The notes under the pieces were generated by a model. That model was given only the letters and a program-made list of their open reading frames with translations, was not told the DNA's origin and made no database searches. A program made the translations under genes and the position numbers. Shown here one piece after another: positions 38,956 to 51,179 of a stretch of DNA of 64,000 nt. How positions within the stretch are numbered: the first letter of the stretch is position 1; every line of letters starts with the position of its first letter. Source of the DNA: Muraenolepis orangiensis (Eukaryota; Chordata; Actinopteri; Gadiformes; Muraenolepididae); assembly GCA_027704905.1 (NCBI GenBank), contig CM051007.1, positions 24,627,425-24,691,424 on the forward strand, read 5' to 3'.

Positions 38956-39327
38956 ACTATCAATTGTACTCTAACAGTAGGTCATGCACTGTTCAGATTA
39001 TAATCAATGAACATTCTGTTCAGATTGACGCCAATCTTCTCAAAACAAATAGAATGGCAAGAAACCCATCCCACAAAGTCTGACTCATTCAGCTGGCCTT
39101 CTGAAATGTGCATCTAAACACTATAACTTTTCTTATCATGTTTACCCGGCCTGGCACCAACTCTGTTAACAACACAAACAGTATCAAATATCAAAAGTCC
39201 AGTATCAAATCTCAGTGATTGCATCCGAGCAAAGCGCAGGCCTCTGTGGGACAGACGTGAAGGGATTTTGTTTAATCAACGCTACGATGACAAGACAGTC
39301 AGCGTTGTCACGCAGGCCAAGGACTAT

Positions 39328-39337
39328 TGGACTTTGA
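39328..39337 (-). promoter_or_regulatory. HNF4-type motif upstream of the apolipoprotein-like gene
   Basis: TCAAAGTCCA on the minus strand (TGGACTTTGA on plus) matches the HNF4-specific CAAAGTCCA motif. It lies about 150 bp upstream of the TATA-like element. A CCAAT sequence lies at 39431-39435. This fits liver expression. Confidence 0.4.
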
Positions 39338-39478
39338 TTGAGATGAGCCAGGTGGCAGACTGAACAACGAGGGGTCAGAAATGCGATGTCACTTCAACCA
39401 ACACACTATCAACTGATAGGTCCGTCTGGTCCAATGAGAGTGGCGCTGGTGGACCAGATAGTGTGGAGTGTGCTGCAC

Positions 39479-39485
39479 TATAAGA
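39479..39485 (+). promoter_or_regulatory. TATA-like box of the apolipoprotein-like gene
   Basis: TATAAGA about 25-30 nt upstream of a short non-coding first exon, which ends in the donor CTACAG/gtaagt at 39540. The coding exon 2 begins after an acceptor at 39959. Confidence 0.6.
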
Positions 39486-39981
39486 AGCAGAAGCTTTTCC
39501 AAGAAGAGTACCATCAGGTCTAAACTTCCTTGCACTACAGGTAAGTGTCTTCCTTCCGTGGGCCTTTCACGTCATTTTAGAAATAGTTTTTTGACTTAAT
39601 TTGAGCTGAAACGGTAGATAGCTTGAACACAATTGAGAAAGAGCTAAGAAGAAATATGGAGCGTTTGATTTTTTTACTTTATATAAAACTACGACAAAGT
39701 AAAACTGTTAAACTATTCAGTTTGAATTGCTGTGCTTGGAAAAATAAAATAAAAATAAGCTGTATCATATCACTCTTATAACATTTATAAGGATTTGTAG
39801 GCCAAATTGTTTATTTTCAATAGTTAGTTAAAGTACTAAAGTAAAATAAGTAAAGTAGTCAAAATAGGCTTAGTCAAGGTTTATTTTATTCCTTTTACTT
39901 TGAAATGGGCAAATGGCCATGTAATAAGAACAAGAATTATTCTTATTTATATTTTTCAGGTGATCCCTCCAGCTCCCAGCC

Positions 39982-40983
39982 ATGAAATACTCACTCATCG
40001 TCGCTATTGTTGTGCTGGCTCTGGCACAAGGTAATCTATCAATGACAATGATATCTTACTAAAAAGGGACTGAAGTCTCTGCTGTGTGTGTGTCTGTGTA
40101 TGTATGTATGTATGTGTGTATGTGTATTAGGATTTTTTTTTCTGTTTGTTAAAATCGGTTCTTCTCTTTCCCCAGGAACTCTGTCAGATACTCCCGAGCT
40201 GGAGAAGGCGACCAAGTTCCTTGAAGGCGTGGGGGATGAGCTGGTGTCCACCTTTCAGAAGACTCTCGAGACTCTCCAGTCCCAGTAAGTACACGCGGAT
40301 CATATATGCTACCTACATATAAGATAAGACTTTATTGTCGCTATTCGGACACACACTGTATAAAGCATTCCACCTCTCAGACACTAAAAGACAACTATAA
40401 AAACAAACAACTGATTAATGCAGGAGGAAATGGTTGGGATCTGAAATTATTTTCCAGGCCTTCCTCATAATGGTGTGATATTGAATAGCATCCTGATACT
40501 TTTCTTCCTACATACGTAGTGGCTCTGTATGCTTATCTAGCAAAGCAATGGACCTGTCCAACCACTTACCAAGAGCGAGGGAATGGTTATATCAGTGTCA
40601 CTTAGGTCCTTAAGTAGGTCTACTGCTAATCTGTCCTGCTAACTTTGAACCCGATCATGTCACACAGAAAAAGGTGTGCATGGGAAACCTTTGAGACTGA
40701 TGGCTCCTTCTCCATTAATTTCCCACCTCGCTTTCCCTTCCTCTCTCTCTCTCTCTCTCTCTTTCTCTCACTCAGGACCCTCATTGAGGAGGGAAGGGCC
40801 CAGCTGGACCCCATCATCACCCAGTTCAGGGAGAACTTCGCCCCTTTGGCCGCATCCGTCCAGGAGCAGATCACCCCCCTAGCCGAGAGCTTGCAAGAGA
40901 AGATTAAGCCCTTTGTGGATGACTTGCAGAAGAAGATGGAAGATCTGTTCCGCAAGCTGGCGGACCAGCCCCGGCTCGGGTAA
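39982..40983 (+). CDS. afp4: Secreted exchangeable-apolipoprotein / type IV antifreeze-like protein
   Basis: Small plasma protein of amphipathic helices, probably lipid-binding. Coding exons: 39982-40030, 40176-40284, 40776-40983, preceded by a non-coding exon. They total 366 bp and encode 121 aa. The signal peptide is MKYSLIVAIVVLALAQG. The mature part repeats 11/22-residue helical units: LIEEGRAQLDPIITQFRENF, then VQEQITPLAESLQEKIKPFV, with the PLA..VQEQI.PLAE pattern shared by fish type IV antifreeze (LS-12) and apoA-family proteins. The length fits that family (about 120-130 aa). It differs from the 14-kDa apolipoprotein usually called apoa2 in fish. The symbol is a family-level guess; antifreeze activity is not implied. 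A noncanonical ATTAAA at 41051-41056 probably serves as poly(A) signal. Confidence 0.8.
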
Positions 40984-41231
40984 CCTGGAAGTGTTGGTTG
41001 ACGGTGGCAGTGGCCTGAAAATATGTGTGCTGGATGTGACCAAATGCACAATTAAAAAATTATAAAAAGTACAGATGTGTTGTTTCTGAGTCGTCGACGC
41101 GGCAACTTTGTCTTTTTGAGAACTAGTGAAATGTATGGTTAGAAAATAGGACTAACAGCTGGAGGTAGACTCTGTGACCGTTTCTGTTAAGAAAATGTTA
41201 AATAGCTTGACATTCTGGTGGTTCTTAAATC

Positions 41232-41457
41232 TGGAGGATTTTGAATCCTCTTTATTGGGCACACATGTGTACACAGCAAAGCACACACACAGTAATATTA
41301 GGAGCAGTGGCGAGGCTATTGTATCCGGGGAGTAGTGTAGGGGTATGGCGCCTTGCTCAAGGGCACCTCGGCAGTGCTTGGTCCGTTTCAGGGACTTGAA
41401 CCGGCGACCCTCGGGTTCCAAAGCCAACTGCCACCCACACTGAGCTACAGCTGCCCC
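41232..41457 (-). mobile_element. tRNA-derived SINE (near full length)
   Basis: On the minus strand it starts ggggcagctgtagctcagtg (A-box region), then carries the B-box ggttcaagtccc after gtcgcc. The body contains cccttgagcaaggcgcc, and the 3' end is accaataaag-like, ending in a gaggattcaaaatcctcc palindrome. It is the best-preserved head of the family in the window. Confidence 0.85.
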
Positions 41458-41459
41458 TC

Positions 41460-42390
41460 AAATATTGTTAACAAAATAAACTAGAGGGCCCTCAGTAGAG
41501 CACATACCTCCACAACACCAAAAAGTCCCCTGGACCCAGACCAAAATCACATCAACTGTTCCTTGGCCCATTAGTAATCTCACCACCAATTCCATACAGA
41601 ACTTTTGGCGTATCTTGCAAACAGGCAAGACAAACAAACGGGGGCGAAAACATAACCTCTGGTCCATCTTCAATGGCGAAGGCAACTACAATATTCAGGA
41701 AACTACAAGTACTTTTGGATTCTTTAGAATTGGATTGAATAATCAACCTAGAGAACACTGCAGTGCTGGTTAAACCTGCACTAGGTTAGTTTCACAAATA
41801 GCAACCTCTAGTGGCGTTAGTTGTAGCTACAGTTAGAGCGCTATTCATTTTCAGATCTAACATGTTTCCACAGTGAGAAAGGCAATCCATCTGTGAAGGA
41901 ACGAGCACCAGGCAGGTACGCAGGCAGCTTTAAACAAAAAATAAAGCAAAGGATGGAATAGAATACTAAAAATAATATAACGATGGGTGAATGAGGCTGA
42001 ACAAACATACCAGCAGTGACAACCAGAAGTTCCAATTCATACAAGTTAGAACTAAGTCTTTCCATTTCCACCTATAAGTGATATGAAATAGACTGACTCC
42101 GTTAGTAAAATTAAGCAACCACACCTTCAGTTAAACCCAGCGGCTGTGTGACTCTGGCCCCAGCAGCTTGGTAAACTCATAAACTAACATTATATTAAAC
42201 CAAACATCATCCAACCCTGGGCAGATTGACTCATGTTTTATTCAGTAGAACAATTGTGCCATATAATCTTTGATTTGAGAATGTATTAAAACCCTCAACA
42301 CTGTCCAAAATAACTGCAGTAAGCCGGCACAATATCTTTCACAATCAGAATGTTTCCAGTTAGCAAAAAAACAAAGAGGCAACTTTGTTT
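41460..42390. other. Intergenic spacer, no gene seen
   Basis: AT-rich sequence between the apolipoprotein-like gene and the pabpc1 3' end. I see no coding or structured element. Confidence 0.5.
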
Positions 42391-42778
42391 ATTTATAATT
42401 TTTATTAAAGCAAGCAAATGTCAAGGGTAAAGTCACAATGCTTGGTTCTCCCAGCATTTTCATCAGTCAAACAATAAAAGGGATAAAACTTCAGAATAAA
42501 AGAACACTCGCATCAACGCAATTCCCTGCGGAATTCTCTTAAAACCCCCAAACTCCAACATTTTTTAATTTTCTAAATTTTCTCTTTTTTGTGTGTTTTT
42601 TGTTTGGATAAATGATCAGGAACTAGCGGTAACTTCACTAGGCCAGGCAGTTCCTTCCTTCTCTTTCTTTTTTGTCATTTAGCATATTTTTGCTTTGTTT
42701 TCTGCATTTTCGCTTTTTTAATGGTTTATTTTTTTTCTTCTCCTCGGTGAAGCTGTACGTGGTCAGGGTCCCCTGTTC
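42390..42778 (-). other. pabpc1 3'UTR-only terminal exon
   Basis: Acceptor tttgtttccag/g at 42778-42779. The exon sequence ...agcttcaccgaggagaag then an A-rich stretch resembles, from memory, the conserved final untranslated exon of vertebrate PABPC1. The matching donor after the stop codon is probably AAAAAG/gtacat at 43634. AATAAA signals lie on the minus strand at about 42388-42406. Confidence 0.6.
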
Positions 42779-43445
42779 CTGGAAACAAAGCAAAATGACA
42801 GTGGTCATTAGTGGAAAAAATGAGACATGGCAGTGGGAATAAGAAGCATGCAATTTATCCTATTCCCTCGCCTGAAAGAGGACCAACATTACTAATCAAA
42901 CAGAGCTTAATGGCTTTTGCAAAGTTGAGGGCAATGAATTTTACAAATAAAAGTCCCAGAATATGATCTAGGCCTCAGGGATTTGAGGCAGCAAAGGCAG
43001 GGCCAGCATATGCTTACTGGAAAATACAGTATCGCAGCTCAGTATCAAAGTATAGCTAAACTAAAGTATAAAAGGTGAAATTCTGATGATTTGTTAATTG
43101 TTAGAACAAAGTTGTTGTTTTTTTAAATACAAAAATAGACCACATTGTGAATAAGTTGAAGTCTCACAGAAATGTGGACTCCCTTTGCCTTCCATTATAA
43201 ATTGCATGTTTAAAAGATGAAAATTTGTATACTAGATTAAACAAAAATGTGAATGACATTTCTAAACTCAAATTGAGCCTCTAGGTGAAACATTAAGTGC
43301 CAACGTTTGCAGTGAAGATTAAAGAAGCAATAAGAAGCTTAAGGAGTACATGAGCCTAAGGGCCTCCGTCGTCTACTGCAGCAACACAAAAAAAAAGAAG
43401 CTTTGCTAGAGACTAAACGTTAATTAGCATTTTAAAACAAACTTC

Positions 43446-43580
43446 TGTGTGTAGTACAATTTTGCCCCCAGTGTCCACAGTGAGGGAACACGGGGCTCAT
43501 GAACTACAGTCACTGTGGCAGCAGTTTTGGCCGGTGCAACCCACGGGGGAAGTAGCACCGAATTTGACAAAGCTGCAGAC
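43446..43580 (-). ncRNA. Candidate H/ACA snoRNA, copy 1 (pabpc1 3'UTR intron)
   Basis: One of three 134-135-nt near-identical blocks, sense to pabpc1. The predicted 5' hairpin has a lower stem GCAGC/GCTGC plus TTTG/CAAA and an upper stem CGGTGC/GCACCG. The 3' hairpin has a lower stem TGTAGT/ACTACA and an upper stem GCCCC-GTGT/ACAC-GGGGC. The tail is ACACA, giving an ACA box near the 3' end. The hinge ACAGTG deviates from the H-box ANANNA at its last base. Human PABPC4 hosts SNORA55 in an intron, which makes an orthologue possible but unproven. Confidence 0.55.
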
Positions 43581-43675
43581 TCAAACAATTCTTTCAGGGA
43601 GGGTTATGGAGGCTATTGGGTCGTACCATGTACCTTTTTAGTGGTGGGCGGGGGGAGGGGGGGGGGGTGCGCATT

Positions 43676-46600
43676 TCACACCGCCGGGACAGCAGTGTTG
43701 GTCACCGTCTTCTGGGCCGTCTCCTTGGCCTGGTGGGCCTGCAGCACAGCCACAGCCTCATCCACCTGGGGGGGGAGGGAGACAGCATGGCTTGATGACT
43801 CACATCACCTCAAAAGTACTTTTCACTTTAATTTCCTCCAGTCCATCATTCAAAACACTCTGCTTTGTTTGTAGGTTGAAGTGGAGACATGAGTGGTGTT
43901 AAATTGTGGCTGTCTGGTCTAAAATAGAGAATGGCTGGTTGAAATGAAGTGAGGGGGGTCGGAGACAGACCTTGGAGCGGAGGGACTCGGGGGACTCCAG
44001 CATGTGGAGCAGCTCAGAGTTGTCGATCTCCAGCAGCATGCCGGTGATCTTGCCCGCCAGGCTGGGGTGCATGTTCTGGATGAGTGGGAAGAGACGCTCA
44101 CCTGGGGAACGCCATTGACGATTTTGAGAGAGAGAGCGAGTTAGTTAAGGGTTGGTCAGGAACTGTGGATGTGAACACTATATGGATGGGGTAATCCTAC
44201 TCTACAGCAGCACGCAAGGTGAATTCCTTACCCAGCATCTGCTTCTGTTCCTGGGGTGGGGCCGCGGCCAACATGGAGGCAGTTAGTGGCTCCTGGCCCT
44301 GCACGTGGACAGCAGGCTGCACAGACGGACAGACGAACACAGGCAGTGAGACACTAAACTAAAACCAAAATGAGGGGGCTGCAGTCCCTGAGTAAATGCA
44401 ATCAAAGCTCTCCTCTGGAGAAACCTATTGTCCTCAACATCCTACCCCATGCCGTTAACCAATAGATCCAGTGCCACCTTTGTTACTTGGGACACTCTTC
44501 CTTGTTTAGTGAAACTCGTTGGCAGGCATTACCTATCACCATAGTCTTAGTCAATCGTCATTAATGAGCTAGGTAATGTATGGTAACAGGTAACAGGTAA
44601 TGTAGGGGTTCGAACCCAGAACTTTGTCAACCAGCCAACACAGTCGGGGATCCCTCCTTCAAACCACTAAACCATATTGACATTAAGCTTAGTGCTTTCA
44701 GAGCAGTGGAGCTAGGTACCTGCTGCATGGGGACCTGGGGCTGCTGGGCCATGTGCTGATGGGGATTGCGCACACCCGGGGCATACTTGTACTGGGGGAC
44801 ACCGCGCACCTGGGAGGCAGCGGCGGCTGCTGCGGCGGCGTTGGTCGGACGGGGGCCCATGGGCTGGGCTGCAGGGGACAGACGGATCACAGAGTTTTAG
44901 ATGAGAACACTTGAGTCAAGAAGCTTCCTGCCTAGTCTACTGCAGCAAGACACTGGATAGAAACACTAACATTTTAACAACTTAATTGCCTAATAGCGCA
45001 AACATTCTCGCCTTTCAACAATAGCATGGGTTCACCAAAATGGGAGAACTATCAATTCATTGTGTGTAGTACAATTTTGTCCCCAGTGTCCACAGTGAGG
45101 GAACACAGGGCCCATGAACGACAGTCACTGTTGCAGTGACTTTGGCCGGTGCAACCCACAGGGGAAGTAGCACCGAATTTGACAAAGCTGCAGAGAATAA
45201 TTCAGCAATACATAACTATCTAGAAACCAATGTCACAACTAGAGGGCTGTCCCAGCTCACAATGGCGTTAATTGGACTAAAGGAAACCCATGAAAAAAAA
45301 AATGTATCTGGCGCCTCAGATTCTCAGTCTGCATGTTCTATTTGGTGATAGTGCTGTGGGTGATGGTAGAACAGGTTTGTTGCGTTTCCGTTCTCTTTAG
45401 TAAGTTGCCACCACTCCGAGTATACCACATCTCCCATAGCCAGAACCACTTTATGTTTAGCTGCTGGCCCGCTCTTGTAAGAATTGACCAAATGACATTG
45501 ACTCTATAGAGAGCAGTGCTGCTGTCTGGCAGTTTCCCCATATCAATGCCAGGTAAAAAAAAACAACCCACGATTGTTATTAGTAACTAACTAGTTTAAT
45601 TGGCTATTGAGATGAAAGAAGATGGGGTTTGACTGACCGACACGTTGGGTGGACATCATGCGTGGCATCTGGGAGGCGGGCCGCACGGTGCTGAAGCCCT
45701 GGGGCCTCGGGGCCGACTGACGCATGACACCCGGGATGTTCTGGAAGTCTGCAAACACACGGAACAAATAAGACCTCCACTTACAAACCACTACATTCTG
45801 TAAACCCATTAGCAAACATAGAATCCGTATTCGGCAAGGATTGCCGACGGTGGATGGGTCATTACTCACGTTGTGGTCGGACCCCCTGGGTGGCCCACCG
45901 GGGGCTGGGTCGGAGCTGGGCCATCTGTCCGGCGGCCGGGTAGTAGGCGGGTCGGTTCTGGGCCTGCGGGATGGCGGCCATGAAGTAGCCCGAGGGCGGC
46001 GCCGGCTGGTAGGGGTTGATGACGGGGTTGGGCACGGCACGCACGGTGGCCATGCGCTGCATGTACTGGTTGGTGAGGTGCGCCTGGCGCTCCTCCTTGC
46101 GCTGCGCCAGCGCCACGTACAGCGGCTTGGTGGCCACGATGCGGCCGTTCATCTCCGTCACGGCCTTGGTGGCCTCCTCCGGGGAGGAGAAGCACACGAA
46201 GCCGAAGCCCTTGCTGCGCCCGCCCTCCGTCATCACCTTGGCGCTGGTGATGGTGCCGAACGGGGAGAACTCCTTGCGGAGACGCTCGTCGTCCAGCCCG
46301 TCGTCCAGGTTCTTCACGTACAGGTTGACGCCCTGCGGGGACGGAGGAAAAAACGTGATCAGAATTCGAAAACACACCTGAATGTGACATTATGGAAATC
46401 AAAGACCAATGGTTTGTATGTATAAAGAACCAAAATCATTATAGCGCATTTTATGTGGAACCCTATCAAACATAATTACTCTCTGGGTGCCTTTGACACA
46501 TCTTAGCTGGATAATAAGCAAGCATCTCACCAAAACTATTAACATCATTGTGTGTAGTACAATTTTGCCCCCAGTGTCCACAGTGAGGGAACACAGGGGC

Positions 46601-49600
46601 TATGAACTACAGTCACTGTGGCAGCAGTTTTGGCCGGTGCAACCCATGGGGGAAGTAGCACCGAATTTGACAAAGCTGCAGACTCAAAATTTCACACCAC
46701 GGATCAAGATAAGAGTTAAGATAAGTTAACATCACATTAAGTGTCGCATTAATGTTTTAACTGATTATAGAATTGACTGAAATAAAATTCTGTGATCAAT
46801 CAGAAATGTTTAGTGCTGCAAGCTTCACCCCCAAGAGTGCTTACGCCATAAACATCATCCGAAACCATGTTCCTATACAATTGAATTAATAGAATTTGGT
46901 CGAATGATATTTAAACATTGTTGCATTTTAAGTTTTCACTGAGGCAAACCGTTATGGGTGATAACTTTACGGCGTATTATTGATCTGCATCACGAAGCCA
47001 ATCCATCTTCTTCAAATTAAAAGCAGACTTTGAGGCGAAAAAACTAGTTCAGTGTCACTGCAAGCATACCGCCATATTTTAGCTACCCCACTCTAGCGAT
47101 AAACCTTAAAACGTACCTGGTAGCGCGTCATGCGGTCCTGTTTCATTTGCTCAAACTTGCGTTTGAGTTCAGTCTGCCTCTCCACCTTCTTCTGAGCACG
47201 GCCCACGTAGATCAGCTTGCCGTTCAGCTCCTGGCCGTTCATCTCATCCACTGCCTGACCAGGGTTAAAAACAAAACTTTGGTTACCGACTAGTCAGGCA
47301 TGTGGAGAGATTCTTACACAAAAAAAAATGTAAATAGGTCTTGGCACAACTATAATGAGAAAACGAACTAATGAATTAAAGATATCCAAATCAAATCAAA
47401 AGGCCGATATTCTACCAGCACTGCCCATGGCAGTTGGAACCAAAAGGCAAGGATAGACAAGGGCCATTTAGCTGGCATTCCTTGCCAAACCCGATTGGGT
47501 AGGACTTGTGAAGGGCCTGTGGGACCCTAGGGAAGGTGCCCGACAGAGATCAGGGTTCCGCCCCAAACACATTATTCTCACCTTCTGGGCATCCTCGTGG
47601 TGCTCAAAGCTGACAAAGCCGAAGCCCCGGGACTTGCCGCTGTGGTCTGTCATGACGCGTATGCTCATGGCGTTGCCTAGAAAACAGGGAAAACCACTTT
47701 TAGTCACAACACTCGAGAAGGATATAGGGCAGGCCATTGCAGTACATTACTTTTCAGCGAAGTTTGTTCACTTGGGTACACAAAATGTTCTCTACGACAC
47801 GGTTCTCTTAACAGCTCTTGAAGAGGCGTGTCCGTGACCACTTTAACCTCTATACAGGCTGTGTTCACTGTAAACATTCTAAAGACGGCCCCGTCATGAA
47901 ACACACCACAGTTGGGGGCTCCAACAGTGTGCTTCTGTTGAGACAAACTGACCGTATCTGCTGAAGAACTCCCGGAGCTTCACGTCATCCATGTCCTCGC
48001 CAAAGTTCTTGATGTAAACGTTTGTGAACTCCCTGGCACGGGCACCTAGCTCGGCCTCGCGCTCTTTGCGCGATTTGAAGCGGCCGACAAACCTGCAATG
48101 GAAAAAAAAAAAAAAAAAAAAAAACACACACACGCCGTTTAGGGCACGAATGTAGGAACCTTCAATGCGGTATTCCAATGAATCGTAAGGAAAACTGGAA
48201 AGAGAAGATTAAAACTGGAAAACTAAAAAATATGTCATTAGGGTAAAACTAAATGAGAAAGAGTAACTTAACAAGAATAATCTTGTTTATGATGCAGCAA
48301 ATGATTACATTACATTCTTATCAAGGCGGAAGTTCACGTGAACAATGTGCATGTTATTTTAGTTCAGTGGTTTCAGAATTGTGAAATGTTCATGTAGACT
48401 AGATGGCAACGAGTTTTCAAAACACTGGCATAACACTTACACTTTTCGGTCATTGAGCAACATGCCATTCATTTTCTCAATGGCTCGTTCTGCTGCCTCC
48501 TGAGTCTCAAAGTGCACAAACCCGTAGCCTTTTGAGCCATTCTCGTCACAAACCACCTTTAAGAGAAGAGACCCATGCAAGACATAAGCGGGATGCTCAT
48601 GCACAACGAAATGCAATTAAAACTCACCCACATTATGAACCACCGTTACTCAGAGGGTGATTAATACTTCTGCATTGGAGTCTTTGCCCCTGCTTACCGT
48701 TTTGGGTCCCATGTCAGAGGCTATGTGCTTAGACACAGCCAATAGGAATTGGTCAAATTCAGTCACATCCATGTTTATAATGTGAAGATGCGTCTTGCAA
48801 ACTACAAATTAACCACATGGAGCAGACATCCATGGCTTTTAGTAGGAGGAGGAAAGCTTTAAAATATGTTAATTTTATTTTATAGTCTCGTAACCTGAAA
48901 GAAGACCAACCACAGTTCTTCCGCAACCCTGACACGTGGTGCACATGTTTGGAGAGGTGCCAGGAAGATTCAGTCAATAAAGACACACCGTGTACCTCTG
49001 GTGGCTGTTCCATGCAGAGGTACATCAAGTCTTAATACTTCCCAAGAAGAAGTCACAGACTGTATCGGTATGAACTTTTGAGAAAGCCAATCCTTCCCCC
49101 ACACAGAGCATCATACTAGGCATGGGCAAGGGTCCATGTGTGAGTTCAGACCGTTAGCATGCCGACATGAACAAAAGGTTTTCGGTTTGCATTCTGTTAA
49201 AAATAACCTTGTTTCATGTCGCATTGTTCATGTTGTCTATCGGTTTTTTTTTTTTTTTAACGTTGTTAATATGACAACATTCAAAATGACACGCCAATAA
49301 CACACACACACACACACACAGGGCTGGTGACCTTGTGTGGGACAAGGTCTGCCGCCTTCTAGACCCTAGCCTACCAGGCCATGTACCTACCTTGCAGGAC
49401 AGGATGTTTCCGAAGGCGGAGAAGGTGTCGTACAGGGCCTTGTTGTCGATCGACTTGTCGAGGTTCTTGATGAAGATGTTGCCCACCCCGCTCTTTCTCA
49501 GGGAGGGGTCCCTCTGGGACCACATGATGCGCACTGGCCGCCCCTTGATCACGTCGAAGTTCATGGTGTCCAGCGCACGCTCGGCTGGGGGGGGGGGGGA

Positions 49601-50660
49601 GAGAGAGACGGCGAATGGTGTGACTTTGACGTGGTCAATTCAACGAAATCGAATATTTTATTCATTCAACAAATATTTTCTTTAATGTTACGTAATGAGC
49701 AGGCATGGGTTAGGCATTTTGCTCATGGAGGCCCAGGTCGGGGTTTGAACCTAGAACCTCTCAGCCTACCATCCTAACCACTAATCCTGCTAATACTAAT
49801 ACAATAGCAGTTCCACAACTCTAAATATATCGCACTTTGACCTTCTTTTATATATATATACGTAAAGCCTTACATACGCGCATTTAGCCTACACAATTCT
49901 ACAGTGTCGCTTAACAATGACTCTGAACCGCATACATCATAGCCACATCGTGTATTCTCGATCGAAACTGACGCCCAAAAGAAGAAAATGCGGCGGAATA
50001 CCAAGACCCCAAGTTGTTATCACTGAAATGCAGACATTTCGCCGGGTCGCCGGGTTCAGCCTCCCTATGCAACTTGTGAAAAGACACGACAGGGAGGGCG
50101 CTGCCTAATAACGAGCCAACGTTCAATGTTCACATTGAATCAGTGGCCCATTGCTGATTTGTAGCCTCCCGATTATTAACAAACGAGTATGAGTATGCCG
50201 GTGTGTGGCAAGAATAGGAATTAGCCATAGACGCATAGAGAGCATGCAGAAGAAGGGGGCAGGGCAAACGTGTCTCGCAACTTGGGTGGAAAAACGCGAC
50301 AATATGTCGGCCCCAGTCACGTGGAGGAATGGATGGCTACCCCCACGCTGCCATTTATAAAAAGGGAGGCGTTCGCTTTTTTTTTTTTAAGTTTACATGC
50401 TCACCCCACGTTTTAATAACCACGTTTCATACCCCCCATGTTTCATACTAATAAGACTTACCGTCGGCCGGCTGCTGGAAGTTGACATAGGCGTATCCGA
50501 GTGAGCGACGAGTAATCATGTCCCTACACACCCGGATCGAGAGGATGGCTCCGGCCGGGCTGAATTTCTCGTACAGCATGGCCTCTGTGACATCTTGATG
50601 CAGATCCCCGACGTACAGCGAGGCCATGGGGTAACTGGGAGCGCTGGGGTTCATGGCCAT
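43676..50660 (-). CDS. pabpc1: Cytoplasmic poly(A)-binding protein 1 (12 coding exons)
   Basis: Binds mRNA poly(A) tails and bridges them to eIF4G, eRF3 and deadenylases. Exons: 50462-50660, 49391-49584, 48441-48556, 47953-48092, 47582-47676, 47117-47254, 45870-46332, 45638-45748, 44720-44868, 44232-44316, 43971-44101, 43676-43765. They total 1911 bp and encode 636 aa. Four RRMs are present: ASLYVGDL/GYAYVNF, NIFIKNL/KGYGFVHF, NVYIKNF/RGFGFVSF, NLYVKNL/KGFGFVCF. A Pro/Gln/Ala-rich linker with an Ala8 run follows. The C-terminal MLLE domain contains GERLFPLIQNMHP and KITGMLLEIDNSELLHMLES. The first ATG (50660) gives MAMNPSAPSYPM; family members normally start at the second (50654). Human order pabpc1-ywhaz-znf706 is preserved. 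Confidence 0.97.
44585..44665 (-). repeat. tRNA-like SINE fragment
   Basis: On the minus strand, tggtttagtgg (A-box-like) is followed about 50 nt later by gggttcgaacccc (B-box). It is too short and mismatched for a functional tRNA. It lies in pabpc1 intron 9. Confidence 0.45.
45061..45194 (-). ncRNA. Candidate H/ACA snoRNA, copy 2 (pabpc1 intron 8)
   Basis: Same element as at 43446, with differences concentrated in the basal stem of the 5' hairpin. There CTTTG/CAAAG pairs perfectly, while GCAG/CTGC keeps four pairs. The 3' hairpin apical stem (CCC-T-GTGT/ACAC-T-GGG) is kept. Confidence 0.55.
46549..46683 (-). ncRNA. Candidate H/ACA snoRNA, copy 3 (pabpc1 intron 6)
   Basis: Almost identical to the copy at 43446 over 135 nt, including both hairpins and the ACTACACACA 3' end. 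Flanking sequence is unrelated to the other copies apart from a few bases. Confidence 0.55.
49690..49795 (-). repeat. tRNA-like SINE fragment
   Basis: On the minus strand, ttagtggttaggatgg (A-box-like) is followed by aggttcaaaccccgac (B-box-like), then cctccatgagcaaaatgcc, the counterpart of the 'cttgagcaaggc' block of the other SINEs. It lies in pabpc1 intron 1. Confidence 0.5.
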
Positions 50661-51076
50661 GTGGTCGAGTGGCTAGTCGAACCGAAAACTGGGATTTTAC
50701 AAACGTACGCAAGAGAAGAAGATCGCCGGTGTAGCCGACGGGTTTTTATTTATTTTTAGTATAACGTTTAGATTTCACTTCCAGAGTAGAATATACTATA
50801 ACTCGGTGGTTAACAACCGTCGACCGGACAACAGCGGTTGTCCTAGAATGCGAGTTTTAAAATGGAAACGTGTTACCGTTGGTCTCGAAGCTAAAACTCG
50901 AAGTGAACCACACGAAATTATAAAAAAAAGAGATCTACTTGGCCTAACTAGCAACACACGTCGGTTGAAAATGGTGTCGTCTTGTAAAAATGTCCAGTCT
51001 TCGAGGAGGAGGAGGCGGGGTGGTTGGGGGGGTATACGTCCAGCTTCACCGAAGTAGTTACAAAAAAAAGAAATTA

Positions 51077-51131
51077 GATTTTTTAAGCGTTTTTGGTGTT
51101 TTAAATTTTTTTTTGTATTTTTTTTTTTTAT
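51077..51131 (-). promoter_or_regulatory. A-rich autoregulatory element in the pabpc1 5'UTR
   Basis: On the mRNA strand this is a run of oligo(A) blocks separated by short interruptions (A11, A9, AAAACACCAAAAA, AAAAAA). It lies in the 5'UTR about 420-470 nt before the start codon. Mammalian PABPC1 has such an A-rich tract through which the protein represses its own translation. Confidence 0.75.
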
Positions 51132-51179
51132 AGAATGTGTGCGGAGCGAGCTCAGGAGCACTCACACACGAACAGCCGG

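Noticed and set aside
44585..44665. Possible tRNA gene
   Set aside because: The B-box is good and the A-box recognisable, but no cloverleaf with paired acceptor and anticodon stems can be drawn. It fits a SINE remnant. The same reasoning applies to 49690-49795 and 34440-34505.
45841..46425. 194-codon plus-strand frame opposite pabpc1 exon 7
   Set aside because: It is the antisense shadow of a GC-rich RRM4/linker exon. It has no homology, and its composition mirrors the sense codons.
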